Origin: Clostridia bacterium
Lineage (GTDB): Bacteria; Bacillota; Clostridia; Oscillospirales; Acutalibacteraceae
DNA length: 64,000 nt
NCBI GenBank assembly: GCA_017624675.1
Contig: JAGAMO010000009.1
Location: 124,001-188,000 of the forward strand
Direction of reading: 5' to 3'
Shown here: positions 42,326 through 50,533 of the stretch, piece after piece
Numbering within the stretch: position 1 is the first letter of the stretch
Layout of the letters: each line of letters opens with the position of its first letter
The notes under the pieces: generated by a model
Told to the model about the DNA's origin: nothing
Databases searched by the model: none
What the model saw: the letters and a program-made list of their open reading frames with translations, nothing else
Translations under genes and position numbers: made by a program

Positions 42326-43264
42326 TTAAATTTTGGAAAGTAAATTATCAATAGAATCGTCGTCCTTGAAATCTACCTCGCAAGTCTTTTTGCAAAGACT
42401 CCAATGCTCGATAAGTTCATTTGTTTCGCCACAAGATATCTTTTTAAGGGGAGAAAGGGTTTCAAACTCAATCATAGCGTTGCAAACATAGGTCTCAAAG
42501 GAGCAGTTGCCGTCGGGATATTTTTCTTTGCCGTGCTTTGTTTCATAGGTCTTGCAAAGAATTTCATCGCCCAAGACATAGTAAGCAGTACCGCAATTCA
42601 AATCGGTGCCGATTTTAGCGCAGTATTCCTCGCCCTCGGCAATTTGCTTTATTGTTGTATACTTTTTGCCAAAGTAGAAATTATCGGCTGTAGGGTCAGT
42701 GTATGTCCAGAAGGTAATCTGACGGTTAGGGAGAAGACCTGCGTCAACTGTATTCATAGGAAGAATTAGGGTGCCGTGCTGAGCGCAAACAGAAAGGGAC
42801 CAAACCGCAAATTCGCGGGTCTCAGGGCTTATGTTTTTAACACGCATAATAACCTGCATATTGGTGTCATCAGGGTCCATTTTAATTTCCATTTCCTTTT
42901 GAACTGCAATCTCAGTATCCTCGGCATAAACAAAAATTGCACCGTCTTCGGTAGGAACCACCTTGCAAGGCTTATCGTCGGGAGTGTAGGTTTCAGGGTA
43001 ACTTTCGGGTGAAAGCCAAACTCTGTGACCGCCCAAGTTTTCCCATCTTCTTCCCTCGCCGAAGAAATCGGCATAAGGCTTGTCCGTTGGTTTTCCGCCA
43101 AGTAAAACGCGGTTGTCGTTCATAAAATTCTGACCGTCTTTGTAGCCAAAGGAAATGATACGGGGACCGATTTCAACAGTAACAAGCGCGGAAATCACAC
43201 CGTTTGAAAGCTCGACACACTTGCCATAATCCTTATAGTTGTCAACTGTTTTTAAAGTTACCAT
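42326..43264 (-). CDS. DUF4380-like galactose-mutarotase-fold protein
   Basis: 312 residues with a sugar-binding aldose-epimerase-like fold: VTVEIGPRIISFGYKDGQNFM, WENLGGHRVWLSPESYPETY, and C-terminal LSPLKKISCGETNELIEHWSL. This matches DUF4380 proteins found in gut bacteria. No confident catalytic His/Glu pair is assignable, so a mutarotase or carbohydrate-binding role is tentative. It lies between tmcAL and the nusA promoter on minus, 24 bases after tmcAL. Confidence 0.75.
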   Translation of the reverse strand: MVTLKTVDNYKDYGKCVELSNGVISALVTVEIGPRIISFGYKDGQNFMNDNRVLLGGKPTDKPYADFFGEGRRWENLGGHRVWLSPESYPETYTPDDKPCKVVPTEDGAIFVYAEDTEIAVQKEMEIKMDPDDTNMQVIMRVKNISPETREFAVWSLSVCAQHGTLILPMNTVDAGLLPNRQITFWTYTDPTADNFYFGKKYTTIKQIAEGEEYCAKIGTDLNCGTAYYVLGDEILCKTYETKHGKEKYPDGNCSFETYVCNAMIEFETLSPLKKISCGETNELIEHWSLCKKTCEVDFKDDDSIDNLLSKI

Positions 43265-43288
43265 TTTTAAAACTCCTCTATATTGATT

Positions 43289-44437
43289 TTAATTTTTAAT
43301 AAGCTTAAAGGTGTATTCTCTGCCGCATTCCTGCGGATTTTTAAGAGAAAGAGAATAAAGGTCGGTCGCCCTGCTTTCCGTCTTGAAAACAGCGGTATCC
43401 TTAATATCCGCCACCTTGGTTACAATGGGAATTTTAGATGTTTCTGTGGCTTTTTTCAAGATTTCGCAACCTTCATCATTAAAACCCAAGACCCTGACAT
43501 AGGGGACAGGTTTTAAAAAATAGGAATTATCAAATCCCAAAAAGGCAGAAAGTACAAGTCTTCTGATTCTTGCCATTGGATAACGCTTAACCTTTATTTC
43601 ATTATACAAAGATTCAAGGTCGGTTGCAACCTTTATTGCAGAAAAAAGTTTGTTTTCAACCCCCTCGCTTAAATCGGGCAATTTCTTTAAATCGTGGGGT
43701 GTTTTAGTTCTGAGAGTGCTTAAAATGGCGGTTTCGAGGCGTTTTATATCGGATAAATTTTCTTGCTTGTATAAGTCGAGCATTTCCTTAGATATATACT
43801 TTAAGCAAAATGCTCTGTCATTCTTTAAGAGCTTTTCTCTCAAGAGTGAAGCCGATACAAACTCGCCCAAATCTGCAGAGTCGTGGTCGGCGCCGCGGCG
43901 TTTTACGGTTTCAAACTTTAAATCTGCTCCCAAGCGACGGGCGGCAACTATATATTCAATCCCTAAATTGTTGTTGGGTCTGCCCAAAACGCCTTTTTTT
44001 GCGCCCAAATCCTCACACGCTTTTTGACGGGCGGCGGCAAAGGTCATACCCTCTTTAAGATAATCATTCAAACAAACCGAAAATTCTTCTGACAAAAGAA
44101 TATCCGCAATTTCTAAGAGAGGGGAAATTTCGCCCTCTTCACTCCCAAAAATGAGGGTATCGCAACCCAAGGCAACGAGAGAACTGACCCCACCTAAAGC
44201 AAAGTTTTGGGCGGTTGACATACTCCACAAAACAGGAAGTTCTGCCACCAAATCGGCACCCGCCATAAGGGCAGATTTGACCCTTATTTCCTTGGAACAA
44301 ACGGCAGTGTCGCCACGCTGAACGAAGTTGCCGCTTATAACACAAACAACCTCTCCCAGTTCTTTTCCACGGCTTATTAGATATTCGTGACCTTTATGCA
44401 AGGGGTTAAATTCTGCAATAATGCCGACAGTTGCCAT
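43289..44437 (-). CDS. tmcAL: tRNA(Met) cytidine acetate ligase
   Basis: 382 residues. GIIAEFNPLHKGHEYLISRG (HxGH nucleotidyltransferase), CVISGNFVQRGD and GVLGRPNNNLGIEYIVAARRL match TmcAL, which acetylates C34 of elongator tRNA-Met using acetate and ATP. ATG 44437 has GAGGTGG upstream. The frame stays open to 45172, but the extra part is antisense to ackA and is not coding. It is divergent from ackA, a suggestive neighbour because both handle acetate. Confidence 0.93.
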   Translation of the reverse strand: MATVGIIAEFNPLHKGHEYLISRGKELGEVVCVISGNFVQRGDTAVCSKEIRVKSALMAGADLVAELPVLWSMSTAQNFALGGVSSLVALGCDTLIFGSEEGEISPLLEIADILLSEEFSVCLNDYLKEGMTFAAARQKACEDLGAKKGVLGRPNNNLGIEYIVAARRLGADLKFETVKRRGADHDSADLGEFVSASLLREKLLKNDRAFCLKYISKEMLDLYKQENLSDIKRLETAILSTLRTKTPHDLKKLPDLSEGVENKLFSAIKVATDLESLYNEIKVKRYPMARIRRLVLSAFLGFDNSYFLKPVPYVRVLGFNDEGCEILKKATETSKIPIVTKVADIKDTAVFKTESRATDLYSLSLKNPQECGREYTFKLIKN

Positions 44438-44465
44438 TTTTCCACCTCTTTTTTGCGAAAAACCC

Positions 44466-44494
44466 TTGAAATTTATACGGATATAAAGTATTAT
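44466..44494 (+). promoter_or_regulatory. Promoter of ackA-galactokinase-like operon
   Basis: TTGAAA (44466-44471), 17-base spacer, TATTAT (44489-44494), about 45 bases before the ackA ATG. Confidence 0.65.
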
Positions 44495-44545
44495 ATATAA
44501 GAATAATTTAACATATTTTTTGCATTTATGCAAGGAGGAAAGCAA

Positions 44546-45739
44546 ATGAAAATTTTTGTTGTTAACGCAGGAAGCTCCTCGCTTAAATATCAGCTTATTG
44601 ATATGGAAAACGAGCAGGTGCTTTGTAAAGGTCTTTGTGAAAGAATCGGTGTTGAGGGAAGCCGTATAAGCCACAAATCCCAAGACGGCAAAACTTATGA
44701 GAAAGAAACCCCAATGCCTACTCACAGCGAGGCTTTCCAATCGGTTGTTTACGCTATGACCGAAAGCGACGCTAAGGTTATTGACTCTTTTGATGAAATC
44801 GGTGCCATCGGCCACCGTATCGTGCAGGGCGGTAGCATCTTCAAGGGCTCTTGCATTATTACTCCAGAGGCTCTTAACGATATTGACGAGCTTGGCGCAT
44901 TGGCACCCTTGCACAATCCCGCTCACGTTTTGGCTATCAGAGCTTGTATTGAAACCTTTGGCGATAAAAAGCCTCAGGTTGCAGTGTTTGATACCTCTTT
45001 CCATCAGACAATGCCTGCTAAAGCATATATGTTCCCAATTCCTTACAAGTATTATACCGATTATAAGGTTAGAAAATACGGTGCTCACGGTACATCCCAC
45101 GACTTTGTAAGCAAAAGATGCGCTGAGGTTATGGGCAAGGATATTAAAGACCTTAAGATTATTACCTGTCACTTAGGAAATGGTTGCTCCATTACCGCAG
45201 TAAACGGCGGTGAGTGTGTTGATACCTCAATGGGCTTTACTCCTCTTGACGGATTTATGATGGGCACCAGAACAGGTACTCTTGACCCCTCTGCTATCAC
45301 CTTTATTGCTGAGAAAGAAAACCTTTCACCTGCAGACTTAAACCGCATTTTCAATAAAGAGTCTGGTGTTTTGGGTATTTCGGGCGTTTCTAACGATAAC
45401 CGTGATGTTGCCGCCGCCGCTAACGATGGTAACGAGAGAGCTAAACTTGCAATTGATATGCAACGCTACCAAATTGTTAAATTTGTAGGCTCCTATATTG
45501 CCGCTATGAACGGCGTTGACGCTATCGTATTCACAGGCGGTATCGGTGAGAATGACAGCGAGTTAAGAGCAACAGTTTGCGAACATCTAACCTTCTTAGG
45601 CTTAGAAATTGACGCTGACAAGAACGCTTTAAGAGGCGAGAATAAAATTTCTACCGACAACAGCCGTGTTAGCGTTTATGTTATCCCCACTAATGAAGAA
45701 CTTGCTATTGCAAGAGATACCTTGGCACTTGTAAAATAA
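44546..45739 (+). CDS. ackA: Acetate kinase
   Basis: 397 residues starting MKIFVVNAGSSSLKYQLID; ATG 44546 follows AAGGAGG, and an upstream in-frame ATG at 44528 lacks one. FDTSFHQTMP (catalytic region), RKYGAHGTSHDFV, HLGNGCSITAV and FTGGIGEND are all present. It makes ATP and acetate from acetyl phosphate. pta is not adjacent. The next gene is a galactokinase-like GHMP kinase, so sugar entry and acetate fermentation may be co-transcribed. Confidence 0.96.
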   Translation: MKIFVVNAGSSSLKYQLIDMENEQVLCKGLCERIGVEGSRISHKSQDGKTYEKETPMPTHSEAFQSVVYAMTESDAKVIDSFDEIGAIGHRIVQGGSIFKGSCIITPEALNDIDELGALAPLHNPAHVLAIRACIETFGDKKPQVAVFDTSFHQTMPAKAYMFPIPYKYYTDYKVRKYGAHGTSHDFVSKRCAEVMGKDIKDLKIITCHLGNGCSITAVNGGECVDTSMGFTPLDGFMMGTRTGTLDPSAITFIAEKENLSPADLNRIFNKESGVLGISGVSNDNRDVAAAANDGNERAKLAIDMQRYQIVKFVGSYIAAMNGVDAIVFTGGIGENDSELRATVCEHLTFLGLEIDADKNALRGENKISTDNSRVSVYVIPTNEELAIARDTLALVK

Positions 45740-45755
45740 AAATCGAGGTAATATT

Positions 45756-47027
45756 ATGAATATTAACGAAATTAAATCTGCTGTAGAAGCAGGTCAGTTT
45801 GACGAAAGCTTCCGCCTTTTATATGGCGAAACCGAAATTGCTAAAAAAAGATATGCTGCCGCTTGTGACAGCTTTAAGGCTTTATATCCCCAATCGGGAG
45901 AAATCCGCTTTTTCTCTGCCCCCGGCAGAACTGAGGTTGGCGGTAACCATACCGACCATCAGCACGGTTGCGTTTTAGCGGCAAGTGTTAACTTGGATGT
46001 TATTGCCGTTGTTTCGGAGAATGAAGACGGCATAATCCGCATCAAGTCCGAAGGTTACCCCGAAGACTGTGTTGAAATCGGCGACCTTGCTAAAAAGGAA
46101 AATGAATCGGGCAAAGCAATTGCTCTTATTCGTGGCGTTTGCCATAAGTTTGCCGAGGCTGGCTGTCAGCTTAAGGGTTTTAATGCTTATACCACTTCAA
46201 ATGTACTCAAAGGCTCGGGTCTTTCTTCTTCTGCCGCATTTGAAGTGCTTATCGGTACAATTTTGAACGGAATGTTCTTTGAAAACAAAATGGCTCCCAT
46301 AGAAATTGCTAAAATCGGTCAGTTTGCTGAGAGAGATTATTTCGATAAACCCTGCGGTCTTTTGGACCAGATGGCAAGTAGTATGGGCGGCTTTACATAC
46401 GCAGATTTTAACGACCCCGCAAACCCCATTACTGAGAGTGTTGACCTTGATATCACAGGTTACGGCTACAGCCTTTGCTTTGTTGAAACAGGCGGCGACC
46501 ATACAAACCTCACCCCCGATTACGCAGGTATTACCCTTGAGTGTAAGGCAATAAGCGAGGCTTTGGGCGTTGAGTTTTTGAGAGATGCTGATGAGGAAAA
46601 ATTCTATTCTCAAATCCCCGAGCTTCGTGAGAAGTGCGGAGACAGAGCAATTTTACGCGCTTTCCACTTCTTCCACGAACAGGCAAGAGTTGAAGACCAG
46701 AAAAACGCTCTTAAAAAGGGTGATTTTGAGGAGTTCTTAAAGCTTGTTAACGCTTCGGGTCAGTCCTCATTCGACTATTTGCAAAACCTTTACTCACTTT
46801 CCGATGTTTCAATGCAGGGTATTCCTTTGGGAATTGCATTTACAAAGGATTTCCTGAAAGAAACAGGCGCTTGTCGTGTTCACGGCGGCGGTTTCGCAGG
46901 CGCGGTTCAGTGCTATGTTCCCACCGATAAGGTTGAGGAATTTAAGGAATATTCCGAAAAGTTCTTTGGCAAGGGCAACTGCCACGTTTTATCCATCCGT
47001 CCCGTCGGCGGTTATGAAATAAAATAA
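45756..47027 (+). CDS. Galactokinase-family GHMP kinase
   Basis: 423 residues. The GHMP motif GLSSSAAFE (in VLKGSGLSSSAAFEVL), the galactokinase-type N-terminal signature GRTEVGGNHTDHQHG (usual GRVNLIGEHTDY), FCKPCGLLDQM-like KPCGLLDQMASSMGG, and C-terminal HGGGFAGAVQC. The altered signature matches a divergent Firmicutes galactokinase subgroup, so another sugar (for example a galactose derivative) is possible. It follows ackA by 16 bases and ends at a terminator. Confidence 0.85.
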   Translation: MNINEIKSAVEAGQFDESFRLLYGETEIAKKRYAAACDSFKALYPQSGEIRFFSAPGRTEVGGNHTDHQHGCVLAASVNLDVIAVVSENEDGIIRIKSEGYPEDCVEIGDLAKKENESGKAIALIRGVCHKFAEAGCQLKGFNAYTTSNVLKGSGLSSSAAFEVLIGTILNGMFFENKMAPIEIAKIGQFAERDYFDKPCGLLDQMASSMGGFTYADFNDPANPITESVDLDITGYGYSLCFVETGGDHTNLTPDYAGITLECKAISEALGVEFLRDADEEKFYSQIPELREKCGDRAILRAFHFFHEQARVEDQKNALKKGDFEEFLKLVNASGQSSFDYLQNLYSLSDVSMQGIPLGIAFTKDFLKETGACRVHGGGFAGAVQCYVPTDKVEEFKEYSEKFFGKGNCHVLSIRPVGGYEIK

Positions 47028-47033
47028 TTTTAA

Positions 47034-47060
47034 CCCCCAAGACCTTGAGTCTTGGGGGGT
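47034..47060 (+). terminator. Terminator after galactokinase-like gene
   Basis: CCCCCAAGAC (47034-47043) pairs with GTCTTGGGGG (47049-47058) around CTTGA, followed by GTTTG. The T tract is weak but the stem is strong. Confidence 0.75.
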
Positions 47061-47068
47061 TTGTTATG

Positions 47069-47431
47069 CTAAATTTTGATTATTTTTATTGGTCTTTTAT
47101 ACTGTTTTGCAAAGTTTATCATAGATTTTGTGCCCTTGCTTTTCCCATCCCAAAAACATATTACATAGTCGCAGTTTTCTGCCATTTCTTTGTTTCGTCT
47201 AGGACCCGCACTTTTTCCGTATTTCCCCCAATTTGCAGGATGTTTTTCAACCTTTAAGCCATTTTCTTTTGCATATCTTTCTCCTATAGCATCAGCGCCA
47301 CTTGCACAACCCGATAGAATCACAATATCGTTTTCCTTTCTTATATTGCTTAGATAATAATCAATATATTCTTTTGCCTCGGCATAATTACTATAACCCC
47401 TACATCCCGCTATGACAACTCGTTTTACCAT
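47069..47431 (-). CDS. SLOG/YspA-like DUF2493 protein
   Basis: 120 residues of the DUF2493 Rossmann family (SLOG superfamily, related to LOG and DprA-type nucleotide-binding proteins). VVIAGCRGY (residues about 4-12), ILSGCASGADAIGERYA, AGPRRNKEMAENCDYVICFWDG and KGTKSMI are the family blocks. Such proteins are thought to bind nucleotide ligands and some sit in conflict systems. ATG 47431 is preferred over 47449 because AAGGA lies 8 bases upstream. It is divergent from an XRE regulator and driven by a perfect consensus promoter. Function unknown. Confidence 0.82.
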   Translation of the reverse strand: MVKRVVIAGCRGYSNYAEAKEYIDYYLSNIRKENDIVILSGCASGADAIGERYAKENGLKVEKHPANWGKYGKSAGPRRNKEMAENCDYVICFWDGKSKGTKSMINFAKQYKRPIKIIKI

Positions 47432-47451
47432 AAAATTTTTCCTTACCATAT

Positions 47452-47507
47452 GGGGATTATATCCCCTTAATATTTAGGATTATAACCCCCATAATAAATT
47501 GTGTCAA
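47452..47507 (-). promoter_or_regulatory. Consensus promoter and paired operators between the SLOG and XRE genes
   Basis: Minus-strand TTGACA (47507-47502), 17-base spacer, TATAAT (47484-47479) reads into the SLOG gene. Operator 1, GGGGAT-TAT-ATCCCC (47452-47466), is a perfect palindrome. Operator 2, GGATTATAACCCC (47477-47489), matches 12 of 13 bases of operator 1, lies 23 bases away (about two helical turns) and covers the -10 box. The likely ligand is the XRE protein at 47520, giving repression of the SLOG gene. Confidence 0.75.
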
Positions 47508-47519
47508 GGGGGATTAAAT

Positions 47520-47717
47520 ATGATAATATTTGATAGACTATGGACTACAATGGAAAAGAAAAATTTTTCAACATATAAATTAAGAGAATCTTGCGGAATA
47601 GATAGCAAAACTATCCGCAGATTAAAGGCTAACGAAAATATTGAAACAAAAACATTAGATAAAATTTGCTCAGCTTTACATTGTCGTATAGAAGATATCG
47701 CTGAATTTGTAGAATAG
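47520..47717 (+). CDS. Small XRE-family helix-turn-helix regulator
   Basis: 65 residues: MIIFDRLWTTMEKKNFSTYKLRESCGIDSKTIRRLKANENI..., a Cro/C1-type HTH with recognition helix near DSKTIRRLKA, ending RIEDIAEFVE. ATG 47520 is chosen with AAGGGGG upstream; the longer frame from 47499 overlaps the promoter region. It is a single-domain protein, most like phage-type Cro repressors and orphan HTH proteins of small modules. It probably represses the divergent SLOG gene and perhaps itself. Confidence 0.82.
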   Translation: MIIFDRLWTTMEKKNFSTYKLRESCGIDSKTIRRLKANENIETKTLDKICSALHCRIEDIAEFVE

Positions 47718-47745
47718 AACAACCCCAAGATTACTTGGGGTTGTT
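47718..47745. terminator. Bidirectional terminator between XRE gene and uvrC
   Basis: AACAACCCCAAG-ATTA-CTTGGGGTTGTT is a perfect 12-bp stem beginning at the XRE stop. Confidence 0.85.
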
Positions 47746-47746
47746 G

Positions 47747-49558
47747 TTATTTATTAAAATATTCCAAAATCTTTTGGGCGGTGTGCTCTTTTATGCCTTT
47801 AACTTCGCAGATGTCCTCTAGCGAGGCTTTTTTTATTTTCGTCACACTGCCAAAATGCTTTAATAAAAGCTTAGCTTTTTCTTTGCCGATGCCCTCGATA
47901 TTCAAAAGCTCGGTCTCCCTTAAGCTCTTTGACTGAAGTTTTTTGTGGTAGCTTATGGCAAAGCGATGCACCTCGTCTTGAATATTGGTTATAAGCGTAA
48001 AAACCTTGCGGTTTGACTTAATTGTAATATCCGCTCCCGTTGTGGCTATGGCACGGGTGCGGTGCTTTGAGTCTTTTACCATACCAAAGACAGCTACATT
48101 GACCCCGTGCTTTTGCAAAACGGGGAGCACTGCCGAAATTTGCCCCTTGGCGCCGTCAAGCAAGATTAAATCGGGCAGGGCTTTAAACCCTTGGTCTGTT
48201 CCGTTTTTGTATTCCTCAAAACGACGGTCTAAAACCTCCGCCATGGAGCGGTAATCGTCCTGACCCTCAAAGCCCTCGATTTTAAACCGCTTATATGCAG
48301 ATTTAAAGGGCTTTGCATCCTTGAAAACCACCATTCCCGCAACATTGTTACTGCCGGCGGTGTTGGATATATCGTAAGCCTCGATATATCTTGGTGTGTT
48401 TTGCAGTCCTAAAAGGGTTTGAAGCTCGTTTAAGGCGGACATTTCTCTGCCGCTGTGCTCGGTCTTTTCGGCAAGATTTTCCGCCGCATTGCGAGAACAC
48501 ATTTCAAGCAATTTCAGTTGCTCACCCACCTTTGGGTTGATGAGCTTTACCTTTTTGCCCTCTTTTTCGGTAAGCCATTCCTCTAAAAGTGCAAAGTTTT
48601 CTGTCTCCACATCTAAAAGTATACGGGACACAGCATCGTTTGAGGAATAATATCTTGCCAAAAACTCATTATAAAGGGCGGTTTTGTCCTTAAAGCCATC
48701 AATAAAAAAGTACTTCTTATCGGTCAGTTTAAAGTTTCTAAACTGCAAAACAAAAACACAAGCCTTTTCGTCCAAAAAGGCGGATGCAATAACGTCTTGC
48801 TCTTTATAAGAAATACTTACAACCCTTTGCTTTTGGGTGATTTTCTGTATAGCGTTTATGCGGTCACGAAGCTTTGCCGCTTCCTCGAAACGCAAGTTTT
48901 CGGCGGCGGTTTCCATCTTCTCTCTCAAAACGGAAATGCTAAACTGTCCGCTATCGCCGTTTTTAATAAATTCCTTGGCGGAGTTTATGCTTTCCATATA
49001 GTCGCTGTGAGAAACATTTCCTCTGCAAGGAGCCGAGCAAATGCCAATATGGTAATTAAGGCAAGGACGAGTCTTCTTTTCAAAATCACGGTTGCAGTTT
49101 GGGATTTTAAAAATTTTTCGTGCCTCGTCAACCGTTTCTTTCACAACATACCCCGAATTAAAGGGACCGATGAACTCATTTTGTTTGTCAGTTTGCTTAA
49201 CCGCCGAAATTCGCGGCCACTTTTCACGGGTGATTTTAATATAAGAATAGCCCTTGTCGTCCTTTAAAAGAATATTATACTTGGGCTGATTTTGTTTTAT
49301 AAGTGAGTTTTCTAAAATTAAGGCTTCAAACTCGCTTTCGCAAAGGATAACATCAAAATCATCAACACGGCTTACCATCTGACGCACCTTTTCGGTGTGC
49401 TGACTGCCCTTTCCGAAATACTGAGTAACCCTGTTTTTTAAAGCCTTTGCCTTGCCGATATAAATTATCTCGCCTGAGCGGTCTTTCATAATATAAACAC
49501 CGGCGGTTTTAGGCAGACGGTTGGCCTTTTGCTTTAAAATATTAAGTTTTTCGTTCAT
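47747..49558 (-). CDS. uvrC: Excinuclease ABC subunit C
   Basis: 603 residues: GIY-YIG nuclease (TAGVYIMKDRSGEIIYIGKAK), UVR domain (ISVLREKMETAAENLRFEEAAKLRDRI), RNase H-like endonuclease (YDISNTAGSNNVAGMVVFKD, DLILLDGAKGQ) and C-terminal HhH (GIGKEKAKLLLKHFGS). It makes both incisions in nucleotide-excision repair. ATG 49558 (MNEKLNILK) with GGTGG upstream is preferred over TTG 49582. Confidence 0.95.
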   Translation of the reverse strand: MNEKLNILKQKANRLPKTAGVYIMKDRSGEIIYIGKAKALKNRVTQYFGKGSQHTEKVRQMVSRVDDFDVILCESEFEALILENSLIKQNQPKYNILLKDDKGYSYIKITREKWPRISAVKQTDKQNEFIGPFNSGYVVKETVDEARKIFKIPNCNRDFEKKTRPCLNYHIGICSAPCRGNVSHSDYMESINSAKEFIKNGDSGQFSISVLREKMETAAENLRFEEAAKLRDRINAIQKITQKQRVVSISYKEQDVIASAFLDEKACVFVLQFRNFKLTDKKYFFIDGFKDKTALYNEFLARYYSSNDAVSRILLDVETENFALLEEWLTEKEGKKVKLINPKVGEQLKLLEMCSRNAAENLAEKTEHSGREMSALNELQTLLGLQNTPRYIEAYDISNTAGSNNVAGMVVFKDAKPFKSAYKRFKIEGFEGQDDYRSMAEVLDRRFEEYKNGTDQGFKALPDLILLDGAKGQISAVLPVLQKHGVNVAVFGMVKDSKHRTRAIATTGADITIKSNRKVFTLITNIQDEVHRFAISYHKKLQSKSLRETELLNIEGIGKEKAKLLLKHFGSVTKIKKASLEDICEVKGIKEHTAQKILEYFNK

Positions 49559-49590
49559 AAAAGCCACCGCCCTTCTTTTCAATTATTATT

Positions 49591-49619
49591 AGTGTATCAT
49601 TTTTGAAGTCCTTTTTCAA
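49591..49619 (-). promoter_or_regulatory. Promoter of uvrC
   Basis: Minus-strand TTGAAA (49619-49614), 17-base spacer, TACACT (49596-49591). Confidence 0.6.
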
Positions 49620-49622
49620 GTA

Positions 49623-49650
49623 TTGACAAATATTTAAAAGCGGTTAAAAT
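49623..49650 (+). promoter_or_regulatory. Promoter of tcdA
   Basis: TTGACA (49623-49628), 16-base spacer, TAAAAT (49645-49650). The start codon is 17 bases downstream with a GGTG site. It is back to back with the uvrC promoter. Confidence 0.65.
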
Positions 49651-49666
49651 TAAATAAGGTGATAAA

Positions 49667-50350
49667 ATGAAGGAAATGTTTTTGCGGAGCTCTTGGCTTT
49701 TAGGTCGGGAGGCAACCGAGCAACTGAATAATAAAAAAGTTGCCCTTTTCGGCGTTGGCGGAGTGGGTAGCTTTTGCCTTGAGGCGCTCGTGCGCACAGG
49801 TGTTGGCGAAATTCATATTTTTGACAGCGATTGTGTTGAAACAACTAACCTAAACCGTCAAATTATCGCCACTCTTGATACCTTGGGCGAAGCAAAGGTT
49901 GAAGCCGCAAAAAAGCGCTGTGAGAGTATAAATAAAGAGGCGAAAATTGTGCCCTTTAAGGTATTTTATTCCCCTGAAAACTCAGGCGATTTTGACCTTT
50001 CTCGATATGATTATATTATTGATGCTATAGATTCAGTTCCCTCTAAAATAGAACTTATTTTAAAGGCTCAGGAATTGGGTGTACCTATTATCAGTTCAAT
50101 GGGAACGGGCAACAAGCTTGACCCCACCGCCTTTAAAATTGCCGATATTTATAAGACCGAAGGGTGTCCTCTTGCAAGGTCAATGAGATATGAACTTAAA
50201 AAGCGTGGGGTTAAAAACTTAAAGTGCCTTTACTCTGCCGAAAAACCTGTGAAACCCCAAAACGGCAAGGTTGGAAGCGCTGTTTTTGTAACAGGAACGG
50301 CAGGTCTTGTAATTGCGAGTGAGGTCATCAAAGATTTGCTTGACAAATAA
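49667..50350 (+). CDS. tcdA: tRNA threonylcarbamoyladenosine dehydratase (ThiF/E1-like)
   Basis: 227 residues. VALFGVGGVGSFCLEALVRTGVG (nucleotide-binding), DSDCVETTNLNRQI, DAIDSVPSKIELI and the typical SSMGTGNKLDPTAFKIADIYKTEGCPLA block. TcdA cyclises t6A37 to ct6A in tRNAs decoding ANN codons. Length is short relative to E. coli CsdL/TcdA (268) but normal for Firmicutes. Confidence 0.92.
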   Translation: MKEMFLRSSWLLGREATEQLNNKKVALFGVGGVGSFCLEALVRTGVGEIHIFDSDCVETTNLNRQIIATLDTLGEAKVEAAKKRCESINKEAKIVPFKVFYSPENSGDFDLSRYDYIIDAIDSVPSKIELILKAQELGVPIISSMGTGNKLDPTAFKIADIYKTEGCPLARSMRYELKKRGVKNLKCLYSAEKPVKPQNGKVGSAVFVTGTAGLVIASEVIKDLLDK

Positions 50351-50367
50351 CTAAGTAGTAGTATAAT
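50340..50367 (+). promoter_or_regulatory. Promoter of the THF riboswitch-folT transcript
   Basis: TTGACA (50340-50345), inside the last codons of tcdA, 16-base spacer, TATAAT (50362-50367). Both hexamers are perfect. Confidence 0.8.
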
Positions 50368-50371
50368 AATG

Positions 50372-50530
50372 GCATACAGAGTAGATATTTTTGCGTTAAG
50401 TGTTCGAAAGACGGGGAGTTGCTTTCGAAACGAAGAGGTAAAACTCACGGTAAAAATATCGCATCCCGCTGACGATAATTTAAGGAAATTTTATCCTCCT
50501 ATTATTCGTATAACGGGTGAAGGAGGATTT
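50372..50530 (+). promoter_or_regulatory. Tetrahydrofolate (THF-I) riboswitch with ribosome-site sequestration
   Basis: The class I THF aptamer core is visible: AGAGTAGAT (50377-), GCGTTAAGTGT (50393-50403), the CGAAAG/CTTTCG arm, ACGAAGAGG, TCACGGTAAA and GCATCCCGCT (50461-50470). Downstream, ATCCTCCT (50492-50500 region) can pair with AGGAGGAT (50521-50528), the folT Shine-Dalgarno, next to a T6 run, so bound folate should hide the start or terminate. Its location before folT supports the call. Confidence 0.92.
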
Positions 50531-50533
50531 TTT

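Noticed and set aside
43289..45172. A 627-codon minus-strand frame extending tmcAL upstream by 245 codons.
   Set aside because: The extra part is antisense to ackA and has no family match; MATVGIIAEFNPLHKGH at 44437 with a ribosome site is the normal TmcAL start.
50369..50533. N-terminal extension of FolT by 55 residues.
   Set aside because: The stretch is the THF riboswitch; AGGAGG and the hydrophobic FolT start lie at 50534.
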